This document shows positions 34,864-42,584 of a DNA stretch of 64,000 bases, in pieces. Source of the stretch: CAZSXS01 sp964611385 (GTDB lineage Bacteria; Bacillota; Clostridia; Lachnospirales; CAYPQA01); the NCBI GenBank assembly GCA_964611385.1, contig CAZSXS010000005.1:1-64000 (forward strand), in the 5' to 3' direction. Under the pieces are notes generated by a model that saw only the letters and a program-made list of their open reading frames with translations, did not search any database and was not told where the DNA came from. A program made the translations under genes and the position numbers. Numbering within the stretch: the stretch's first letter is position 1; every line of letters starts with the position of its first letter.

Positions 34864-34892
34864 TTGACAAATAATAAATTACATAAGATAAT
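34864..34892 (+). promoter_or_regulatory. promoter of the 71-residue protein gene
   Basis: TTGACA and GATAAT separated by 17 bases, ~75 bases before the GTG start at 34969. Confidence 0.65.
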
Positions 34893-34968
34893 GGTATTAA
34901 TAGGCCAAAAGCAATAAAAAAGGGCTCTGAAGGCTTATTGAATACATAATCAATAAAGGAGTGTCTTT

Positions 34969-35184
34969 GTGTCAAAAAAGGAAACGGAGTATGACCGCTT
35001 TGACAGAATGAAGCGGTTGGAGAAGGAATTGGAGATTCAAAAAAAGAAAAGCTCCGAAACCATTGAATTTGATTTCGAAAGTCGCAAGAAAGGAAAATCA
35101 AAACTTTCCAGTAAGTCAAAGCAAAAAAACTGCTCAAATCTTTATGATGAGGACATGGACTATGAATTAGTTGGCCAAGGCTGA
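34969..35184 (+). CDS. small charged protein, 71 residues
   Basis: GTG start 8 bases after AAAGGAG. Begins SKKETEYDRFDRMKRLEKEL; very rich in Lys, Glu, Asp and Ser, predicted helical then disordered, no membrane segment. Own promoter and a perfect terminator make it a real single-gene unit between the HD-GYP gene and the signalling cassette. Function unknown. Confidence 0.7.
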   Translation: MSKKETEYDRFDRMKRLEKELEIQKKKSSETIEFDFESRKKGKSKLSSKSKQKNCSNLYDEDMDYELVGQG

Positions 35185-35225
35185 ACTGACACTTGAATTG
35201 ATGCAACTTAAAATGAATTTGTTAT

Positions 35226-35251
35226 AGGGTGACAGTTGTCACCCTTTTTTA
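35226..35251 (+). terminator. terminator of the small gene
   Basis: AGGGTGACA and TGTCACCCT form a 9-bp perfect stem followed by a run of T. Confidence 0.9.
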
Positions 35252-35257
35252 TTAGCG

Positions 35258-35356
35258 TACTCAGTACCGTTTAGCTTTGCAAAGCCTCCGCTCAAAACAA
35301 TAGAATTGATCAAGATTGAATGAAGGTGGCTTAGAAATGTTATATAAACTGAGACA
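35258..35356 (+). repeat. intergenic ~100-bp repeat, copy D
   Basis: TACTCAGTACCGTTTAGCTT at the left and AAACTGAGACA at the right, with AATAGAATTGATCAAG and GGTGGCTTAG inside. It ends 21 bases before the start of the response-regulator gene, inside its 5' region. Confidence 0.8.
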
Positions 35357-35376
35357 TTGCTTATGGAGGATTAGCT

Positions 35377-36450
35377 ATGAAGCATATTTTAGTAGTTGAT
35401 GACAATGTTACAAATCTCAAGGTCGCCAAGGCGGCTTTGGATCCGCATTACAAGGTAACTATGCTCACATCGGGCGCTCAGGTACTTAAATTTTTGCAGA
35501 AAAACGTGCCAGACCTTATACTGCTTGATATTGAAATGCCGATTCTTGACGGATTTGAGGTTGTAAATCAGCTAAAGGAAAATGGACAGCTTCAGATTGC
35601 GCCTATCATCTTCCTCACTGCACTCACAAGCCCCGAAACAGAGGCAAGAGCCTTATCAATGGGTGTGGTGGACTTTATTAACAAGCCCTTTGTCAGCGAA
35701 ACACTATTGTCAAGGGTGAAGCTGCACCTTGAAATCAGTGACTACCGTAAAAACCTTGAGGGCATAGTGGAAGAAAAGACGAAGATGGTGGAGGAATTGC
35801 AAAATGCGATCTCTATAAGCATAGCCGAGCTTGTAGGCTGCCGTGATGGTTACACCGGAGAACATATTAAGCGCACCTGTGTTTACATAAAAATACTAGT
35901 GGATAAGATGCGAGCCTTGGGCCTGTATGCAGAGGAACTGAACGAGAAATTTGTCAACGACCTACTGCGTTCAGCAGCACTGCATGATATTGGTAAGGTG
36001 GGCATTAAGGATGAAATCCTATGCAAACCCGGACGCTTTACCGATGAAGAGTTTCAGTTTATGAAAGAGCATTCACGGCTTGGCGGAGAGACGCTGCAAA
36101 GTGCAATTGATCAGACCAGCTTGGAGAGCTTTTTATATGTGGCTCGAGATATGGCGTTCTATCATCACGAAAAATGGGACGGCAGCGGTTACTTCAAAGG
36201 AACCTCCGGAGAAGATATCCCCCTCTGTGCAAGGATCATGGCGATTGCTGATGTCTATGATGCTTTAACCTCACGCAGGCCGTACAAGGAGCCCTATTCA
36301 CATGAGAAGGCGGTGGAAATTATCACTGAAGGGAGGGGGAGTCATTTTCAACCCTGTATTGTGGATGCCTTTCTTGACTGTGCAGAGGAATTTCGGCGCT
36401 GTCTTTTAAACTTAAGCATGTCATGGGAGACTTTTACTGGGGGGAAATGA
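35377..36450 (+). CDS. response regulator with HD-GYP output domain
   Basis: 357 residues. REC domain (ILVVDDNVTNLKVAKAAL; phospho-acceptor Asp 51 in LLDIEMPILDG; Lys in INKPF), a short coiled linker (EGIVEEKTKMVEELQNAIS), then an HD-GYP domain with His 203-Asp 204 (ALHDIGKVG) and HHEKWDGSGY at 263. The GYP motif reads GYF. It probably breaks down cyclic di-GMP when phosphorylated. GGAGG before the ATG. First gene of a tight cassette: the next gene starts 1 base after its stop. Confidence 0.9.
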   Translation: MKHILVVDDNVTNLKVAKAALDPHYKVTMLTSGAQVLKFLQKNVPDLILLDIEMPILDGFEVVNQLKENGQLQIAPIIFLTALTSPETEARALSMGVVDFINKPFVSETLLSRVKLHLEISDYRKNLEGIVEEKTKMVEELQNAISISIAELVGCRDGYTGEHIKRTCVYIKILVDKMRALGLYAEELNEKFVNDLLRSAALHDIGKVGIKDEILCKPGRFTDEEFQFMKEHSRLGGETLQSAIDQTSLESFLYVARDMAFYHHEKWDGSGYFKGTSGEDIPLCARIMAIADVYDALTSRRPYKEPYSHEKAVEIITEGRGSHFQPCIVDAFLDCAEEFRRCLLNLSMSWETFTGGK

Positions 36451-36451
36451 G

Positions 36452-37375
36452 ATGAAACATATTTTTATTATTAACCCCAAAGCAGGGACGGTTGATAAAT
36501 CAGAATTGATACTTGCAGAGATAGAAAGTCTTTTTAGTAATTTGGATGAGGAATATTTTACCTTTGTTACAGAATATCCCACTCATGCAACTGAGCTTAC
36601 CCGCTCAATGTGCGGCTTCTTTGAAAATGAAACCATACGCTTTTACGCCTGTGGGGGCTTGGGTACTGTTTGTGAAGTGCTGAATGGTATTGTTAATTTT
36701 GATAAGGCGGAGCTTGCCGTTTATCCCATCGGTATAAGCAATGATATTATAGAAGCATTTCCCAGAAACAAAGATGGATTTTTTGATCTTGCACACCTTT
36801 TTAAAGCCAAAATCAAAAAAGTTGACATTATAAAAGCGAATGAGCTTTATGCGATTAATCACGTGTGCTTTGGACTTGATGCGCAAGTTGGCGCTGATAT
36901 GAACAAGACCTTTTACCGTAAAATGGGGCTTTTGCATCCAAGTCTTGCTTATATGCTGCCTGCAATCCATAATATTCCTAAGATACGAACCATACAGCAC
37001 AACCTCTTTTGCGATGATCTAAAATGTGAACTGAGTTTTTCCTTCGGTGTGGCGATGAATGGTATCCGCTATGGCCGTAGCTTTCATCCCAGAAAGCGCA
37101 CAGATATTTGTGATGGCATTCTGAATGTCTCACTTTCATTGGTGAGTAACGCAGCTCAGTTTTTTAAAAATATTCAGAGCTATAAAGAGGGCGCTGAGAA
37201 TGCGGCAATCCACAGCTACTATGATGTGAAGAAATTTCGCGTGAAACGTAAGGACTTGGCACCCATCCTGCTAAACTACGACGGTGAAATTACAAAGGTG
37301 GATGAAATCAAGATTGAGGTCATACCACGAATTTTAAACTTTGTTTTGCCGGAGGTGAAGCGGAATGCAGACTAA
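36452..37375 (+). CDS. diacylglycerol-kinase-like protein with altered GGDGT motif
   Basis: 307 residues of the YegS/DgkB lipid kinase fold. FIINPKAGT at the start, NGIRYGRSFHP...DGILNV and a final NYDGE all match the family. The nucleotide-binding GGDGT reads GGLGT (residues 68-72, Leu 70 in place of Asp), and the P-L-G-T-G-N-D loop reads PIGISND. Loss of the GGDGT Asp normally removes kinase activity, so it may be a non-catalytic lipid or nucleotide sensor. It overlaps the histidine kinase gene by 11 bases and follows the HD-GYP regulator by 1 base: a signalling role is inferred from that. Confidence 0.8.
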   Translation: MKHIFIINPKAGTVDKSELILAEIESLFSNLDEEYFTFVTEYPTHATELTRSMCGFFENETIRFYACGGLGTVCEVLNGIVNFDKAELAVYPIGISNDIIEAFPRNKDGFFDLAHLFKAKIKKVDIIKANELYAINHVCFGLDAQVGADMNKTFYRKMGLLHPSLAYMLPAIHNIPKIRTIQHNLFCDDLKCELSFSFGVAMNGIRYGRSFHPRKRTDICDGILNVSLSLVSNAAQFFKNIQSYKEGAENAAIHSYYDVKKFRVKRKDLAPILLNYDGEITKVDEIKIEVIPRILNFVLPEVKRNAD

Positions 37376-39614
37376 GGTTGGCATTGAAGGCAAAATCATT
37401 TTTATGGTGCAGATCCTGTTTAGTACCTATTTCATTTTGCATAGTTTTTCACAGCATTCTGGTCAATTGTTGAGTTTTTATGGTCTAGCTACCACGATTG
37501 TAAGTTCGTATTTAACTTTTCGCAAAAGTGGGGCTGTGGCTGTTCAAAAGTATGCGATAGCCACCTTTCTTTTAACCTTCGCTGCCATTTATGGTTTTGT
37601 TAGAGGGGATATAGGCTTGATACAAGGTACCTTTCTTGCCATTATCTGCCTTAACAGCTTGCACCTTGATAAAGGGCTGAATCTCTATCAGGGTGCGTAC
37701 ATCAGCATTTTGTATGCCGTGCTACTGCTGTTCTTTCCTAGCCTCACCTTCGCCGCCCTTATGGAGCCGCGAGATATCATCATCAAGCTTGTTACCCTGT
37801 ATATTGGGCAGGTGATGCTGCTTGTATTGATCGGTTTTGTGAACGCCCAAAAAAGAACCATTGAGGTTAAAAACAAAAATGCAAAAACACTTCTAAAGAT
37901 TGTGGAAAACAAACGTGAGGAGGCTACCCGCGCCAATCAGGCAAAGTCGGACTTTCTCGCCAACATGTCCCACGAGATTAGAACGCCGATGAACGCCATA
38001 TCAGGTATGTCGGAGCTGATACTACGGGCCGACAGTCTTGAGGAAGCAAGCGATTATGCAGCTAAAATCAAGAATGCCAGTAGGTCCCTACTTACCATTA
38101 TTAACGATATATTAGACTTTTCAAAAATAGAAGCGGGTAAGCTTGAAATCATTCCCGCAGTTTATCAACTTTCCAGTATCCTGGGTGATATTACGAACAT
38201 GGCCGTTATGCGTATCGGAGAAAAGCCACTTGAATTTATCATAGAAGCCGACCCGAATTTGCCCTATGAACTGTTTGGGGACGAAATACGAATCAAGCAA
38301 ATATTGCTCAATTACATTAACAACTCGATCAAGTTTACAAAACAAGGTAAGGTTATCCTACAAGTAAGCGGAGAACGAAACGAAAATAGCATTACGCTTT
38401 CAATGCGAGTAAGTGACACAGGCCTAGGGATTAAAGCAGAGGACTTGAAAAAGTTGTTTTCTTCCTTTTCGCAGGTGGATATGCAAAAAAACCGTGCTAT
38501 TGAGGGCAGCGGCTTGGGGCTGTCCATCTCAAAACGTCTGGCTGAGCTTATGGGTGGCAGTGTATCAGTGGAGAGTGAATATGGCAAGGGCTCGACCTTT
38601 TCCCTGTTTATTCCGCAAAAAATCTTAAGCGATAAGCCCATGGGTGATTTCAAGCAGCTCAAAGACGATGTTAAAAGTGCTTTTACGGTTAGTTTTATCG
38701 CTCCGAAAGCAAGTATATTGATTGTTGATGACAATGAGGTGAATTTAGCAGTCGCTAGTGGCTTAATCAAGCCTTATCAACTGAAGGTGACTACCGCCGC
38801 AAGTGCTTCGGAGTGCTTGGCTTTATTGAAAAAGGAACCAGTTGATATTATCTTTATGGATCATATGATGCCGGTCATGGATGGTATGGAGGCCACTGGC
38901 ATTATCCGTAGGACGGACACAAAAACACCCATCATTGCGCTGACAGCAAATGCCATCAGCGGCGTGCGCGAGATGTACCTAACAAACGGCTTTACCGATT
39001 ATCTGTCAAAACCCATTGATATCATTAAAATGGATAAAATACTAAAAGATCATCTGCCAATTCCCTTAATAGAAGAAGTAAGCGGAACACCCATCTTGCA
39101 AAGTGGAACCCTATCAGACGATATTTCACGTAGCATTTTTCTTGACGCTCAGCGCAAAATTCCTCTGCTCAAAAAGCTGTTTAGCGATGGTGACTTGAAG
39201 AACTATGCGATTGAAACCCATGCCTTGAAATCCGTCGCAGCCATAGCCAAGCAGACCGAGTTGTCTGAACTTGCGAAGACGCATGAGTTTGCAGCCAAGG
39301 CTGGTGATAAGGAAACGCTGGCAAAAAGCTTTGAGAAGCTGATTGCTCTGTATCAGGCTTTTGCGGATAGCCTTGCCTACCTTGCCGCCGAAAAAACCGA
39401 AGTGCTGGAAAAGGCAACAATAGCACAAGAGGAAATAGAAGCACAGTTTGAAAAAATTAGAGATCGTGCTGAAGAGTTTGACATCGACGGAATCAATGAG
39501 GCGATTGAGGTGCTGAAAGCAGTAGCACTTTCGGAAGGTGGAAAGAAGCGCCTAGAGGAGATAATAAACCTTGCGGATCTTTTGGATTATGAAGCCATAA
39601 GCGAAATGAAATGA
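37365..39614 (+). CDS. hybrid sensor histidine kinase with REC and HPt domains
   Basis: 749 residues. Six or so membrane segments in the first ~165, a short coiled coil, HisKA with His 203 in NMSHEIRTPMNAISGM, HATPase with N, G1 (DTGLGI) and G2 (GSGLGLSISKRLAELMGG) boxes, a receiver with Asp 499 in IIFMDHMMPVMDG, and a C-terminal HPt domain with His 619 in ETHALKSVA. This is a complete phosphorelay in one protein (His-Asp-His), and the next Asp is plausibly in the REC-HD-GYP protein encoded two genes upstream. The membrane part resembles no sensor I can name. Confidence 0.92.
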   Translation: MQTKVGIEGKIIFMVQILFSTYFILHSFSQHSGQLLSFYGLATTIVSSYLTFRKSGAVAVQKYAIATFLLTFAAIYGFVRGDIGLIQGTFLAIICLNSLHLDKGLNLYQGAYISILYAVLLLFFPSLTFAALMEPRDIIIKLVTLYIGQVMLLVLIGFVNAQKRTIEVKNKNAKTLLKIVENKREEATRANQAKSDFLANMSHEIRTPMNAISGMSELILRADSLEEASDYAAKIKNASRSLLTIINDILDFSKIEAGKLEIIPAVYQLSSILGDITNMAVMRIGEKPLEFIIEADPNLPYELFGDEIRIKQILLNYINNSIKFTKQGKVILQVSGERNENSITLSMRVSDTGLGIKAEDLKKLFSSFSQVDMQKNRAIEGSGLGLSISKRLAELMGGSVSVESEYGKGSTFSLFIPQKILSDKPMGDFKQLKDDVKSAFTVSFIAPKASILIVDDNEVNLAVASGLIKPYQLKVTTAASASECLALLKKEPVDIIFMDHMMPVMDGMEATGIIRRTDTKTPIIALTANAISGVREMYLTNGFTDYLSKPIDIIKMDKILKDHLPIPLIEEVSGTPILQSGTLSDDISRSIFLDAQRKIPLLKKLFSDGDLKNYAIETHALKSVAAIAKQTELSELAKTHEFAAKAGDKETLAKSFEKLIALYQAFADSLAYLAAEKTEVLEKATIAQEEIEAQFEKIRDRAEEFDIDGINEAIEVLKAVALSEGGKKRLEEIINLADLLDYEAISEMK

Positions 39615-39671
39615 GAAGAATTATGACAAGAATTCAAAGTATGCCTTACTATTTGTTGGAGGATGTGAGCA

Positions 39672-42209
39672 ATGAAAAAAACACTCAGTGGTAAAATAAT
39701 AAGATGGGTCATACCATCTGTTTTTATTGTTACTAGTATCTTGATTTCCTTTAATTCCATTATTCTTAAAAGGCACATTGAGAAAATGTCCGTTGAAGAA
39801 TTAACTATTTTATCAAGCCTCAATGCGCAGACTACAGACAGTTACATCAATGGGTTACTGGATATTGTAGAAGCAGTGGCAGGCCAGCTTGAAGAGGTGC
39901 CTCCATATACAAGAGGTTCTGCAAGCAAGGCTTTTGTAAAGTCTTTTTTAACACTGAACGACAAAGCACAAGGTGTATATGTTGAATGGTTAGAAGATGA
40001 AGCTTATGGTGGGCTGAAAGCTACAGACGAATTGGCCCAGACATATGGGGTACCAAATGATTACGAAGGATTTGAGGAAATATATTTTTATAGAGAAAAC
40101 GGGGAAATTATAGAAACATTCATCTGTGAGCCCGATTTTACAGAAGCAGACTACTTTATAGAATCACAGCAATTAAACCAGCCTCATATTGCGTCACCCT
40201 ATTATGACGAATATTTGCACTATGTTGTCGTTTCTGTGATTGCTCCCATTCAAGATAGTAATGGAAGGTTTATAGGCTTAGTTGGAATTGATGTAGACAG
40301 TAGTATGATGTCTGACCTTGATATTAAAAGCGGATACTTCGATACAGGCTATAGCTATTTGGTTTCTGACACCGGAATCATCGCCACACATAGCAAAGAT
40401 AGAGGCCTAGCAGGCAAGCACATATCTGAATTAGGGAATCAAGAGGATACGATTACTGCCAAAACAGAAATCAAATTTAATTCTTATGGCCAGCCATGGC
40501 AATCTGTAAGTGCCGTTAAAAAAGCCGAAGTCAGCAACAATGTTAGAAATGTGCAGATCGTTACTCATATATTGGGAACAATTCTACAGTTTCTGCTTGC
40601 CTTGTTACTATATTTCATTATAAAACGATATACGAAGCCTATAAGTGTCATAACACATAACGTTGAACGTCTTTCACTTGGGGATTTAAGTGCAGATTTA
40701 AACTTCAAAAGCAATGATGAGCTCGGACTATTGGCCTATTCCTTCGGCAAGCTTCGAAATATGGTTCAGATGCTAACTTCTAAAATAGATGATGCATTGA
40801 TTCAAATTCGCAATGGTGATATTGAGGCGAAAATAGCAAGCCAAGAATTTGATGGTGAGTATAAAACTACGGTAGACTATATTAATACTCTTTCTGAAGA
40901 ACTCATCAATGATACGCTCACTGTCATGAATGCTTTCAATGAGATTAGCAATGGTAATTTTGAGTATGAGCTAAAGAAATTTCCGGGTAAAAAAGCTATG
41001 TTGAATGATATCTTTGATAGATTGAAGGGCAATCTTTATTCCATGAATAAGGACATTCTGCTACTGATCACTTCTGCAAGAAATGGGGACTTGACTAGAA
41101 GAATACAGGCAGATAAATATTCCGGTGACTGGAACAAGCTAATACAAAGCCTTAACAACTTGATAGAGGGTGTAGCAAAGCCTATTGAAGAATCAAAGAC
41201 AATTTTAGCTTCGCTCTCTAAAGGTAATTTTGATGTACACGTAAACAATGAATATAAAGGCAGCTTTGCAGATATGATGAACTCCTTTAACAAAATGATT
41301 GTTTCTACCAATTCCTATATCGCTGAAATCTCCACTATACTTGAAAATGTTGCAATGGGAGATTTAAGTCACGAAATAACAAGAGAATATGAAGGACAGT
41401 TTAGTCTTATAAAGGAATCCATAAATCGAATCTCTGTTATCCTAAGAAATACCGTTATCGGTATTCAAACTTCAGCAGATAGTGTACTGACGGGAGCCAA
41501 ACAGGTTTCAGTCTCGTCATCAAGTCTTTCCAATGGGGCAAGCTTACAAGCAAGTTCTGTAGAAGAATTGAATGCTTTTGTTGCTGTAGTAAATGAACAA
41601 ATTAAAGTTACAGCAGACAAAGCTAAGAGTGCCAATACGTTTTCACAGAAATCAACAGAAAGCGCTAAAGTAGGCAATTCCGAAATGAGGATGATGCTTT
41701 CCTCTATGCATGAAATTATTACAGCCTCCAATAATACTTCAAAAATAATAAAGGTTATAGATGAGATCGCTTCTCAAACCAACCTTTTGGCTTTAAATGC
41801 CACAGTTGAAGCAGCAAGAGCAGGCGAACACGGAAAAGGCTTTTCGGTAGTAGCAGAGGAAGTGCGTACGCTTGCCACAAGAAGTTCACAGGCAGCAAAG
41901 AGTACGGCAATCCTGATAGAAGAAACCATTAGCAAGGTAAATCATGGCATGAAAACAGCTGATAAAGCAGCTACTTCATTAAAAGAAATTGTTTTAGACA
42001 CTGATTCAGTATCCCAAATAATCAATGAGATCTATGTTGCCATGAGTGAGCAAACAGGGATCATTTCGCAAATTACAGCCGGTATCAATCAAATTTCTGG
42101 AATCGTGCAAACCAACTCGGCCGTAGCAGAGGAAGTCGCAGCGGCTGCAGAGGAACTAAATAGCCAGTCGGATTTGCTTGCAAATATGATTTCTAAATTT
42201 AAAGTTTGA
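39672..42209 (+). CDS. methyl-accepting chemotaxis protein with poly-HAMP array
   Basis: 845 residues. TM1 near 9-30, an extracellular dCache-like sensor (~32-295; SPYYDEYLHYVVVSVIAPI and a following DVDSS), TM2 ~300-320, HAMP (~320-372; HNVERLSLGDLSADLNFKS), then repeated HAMP-like units with N/xGDLTxxI-type motifs (RNGDIEAKI, SNGNFEYEL, RNGDLTRRI, SKGNFDVHV, AMGDLSHEI). The signalling tip carries NATVEAARAGEHGKGFSVVA. No C-terminal CheR-binding pentapeptide. GGAGG precedes the ATG. Likely last gene of the cassette, linking it to motility. Ligand unknown. Confidence 0.92.
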   Translation: MKKTLSGKIIRWVIPSVFIVTSILISFNSIILKRHIEKMSVEELTILSSLNAQTTDSYINGLLDIVEAVAGQLEEVPPYTRGSASKAFVKSFLTLNDKAQGVYVEWLEDEAYGGLKATDELAQTYGVPNDYEGFEEIYFYRENGEIIETFICEPDFTEADYFIESQQLNQPHIASPYYDEYLHYVVVSVIAPIQDSNGRFIGLVGIDVDSSMMSDLDIKSGYFDTGYSYLVSDTGIIATHSKDRGLAGKHISELGNQEDTITAKTEIKFNSYGQPWQSVSAVKKAEVSNNVRNVQIVTHILGTILQFLLALLLYFIIKRYTKPISVITHNVERLSLGDLSADLNFKSNDELGLLAYSFGKLRNMVQMLTSKIDDALIQIRNGDIEAKIASQEFDGEYKTTVDYINTLSEELINDTLTVMNAFNEISNGNFEYELKKFPGKKAMLNDIFDRLKGNLYSMNKDILLLITSARNGDLTRRIQADKYSGDWNKLIQSLNNLIEGVAKPIEESKTILASLSKGNFDVHVNNEYKGSFADMMNSFNKMIVSTNSYIAEISTILENVAMGDLSHEITREYEGQFSLIKESINRISVILRNTVIGIQTSADSVLTGAKQVSVSSSSLSNGASLQASSVEELNAFVAVVNEQIKVTADKAKSANTFSQKSTESAKVGNSEMRMMLSSMHEIITASNNTSKIIKVIDEIASQTNLLALNATVEAARAGEHGKGFSVVAEEVRTLATRSSQAAKSTAILIEETISKVNHGMKTADKAATSLKEIVLDTDSVSQIINEIYVAMSEQTGIISQITAGINQISGIVQTNSAVAEEVAAAAEELNSQSDLLANMISKFKV

Positions 42210-42477
42210 TAAGCAAAAAGAAGTAAGAATCGTCAACAGAAAGAAGAAGGAGCCAGACTACAATAGTTATCAGTTAAGTATTCAAACGCTATACTAATAA
42301 ATAGCTTGACGTTTTTTAAACAATTCTTTAAACTCATTTTGACATTTCCCTCTCTTTGTTGATCTGTGCTTTGTTGGCAAAAACAGTACTTTACATCATC
42401 TGCGGTGATATGTCTTCCTTTGTTTTTTGGATAGTTTATTTTTTCCAATGCCTTAAAACCAAATTAAGGTGTTTTTT
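42210..42477. other. intergenic sequence, no supported gene
   Basis: A minus-strand frame of ~70 codons at 42233-42448 is open but lacks a ribosome binding site and resembles no family I know. No clear terminator was seen. Confidence 0.4.
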
Positions 42478-42571
42478 ACTGAGTTACTTTTAACTTGCAA
42501 GGCCGCCGCTTGATAGTCGAATTCATCTGGGTTCAATGAAGGCGGCTTGGTAAATGCTTACGAGACTGAGG
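42478..42571 (+). repeat. intergenic ~100-bp repeat, copy E
   Basis: TACTGAGTTACTTTTAACTT at the left and GAGACTGAGGTT at the right, with GGCCGCCGCT, GAATTCATC and GGCGGCTTGGTAAATGCTT. The most diverged clear copy (TACTGAGT instead of TACTCAGT at the left). Confidence 0.75.
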
Positions 42572-42584
42572 TTACTCCTATACG

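Noticed and set aside
34893..34968. Cyclic di-GMP riboswitch before the small gene, suggested by the HD-GYP neighbours
   Set aside because: The leader is only ~75 bases and lacks the conserved GEMM core and paired stems; no other riboswitch signature was recognised in the window.
42233..42448. 71-codon minus-strand frame between the chemoreceptor and repeat E
   Set aside because: No ribosome binding site, Cys-rich unusual composition and no family match; kept only as intergenic.
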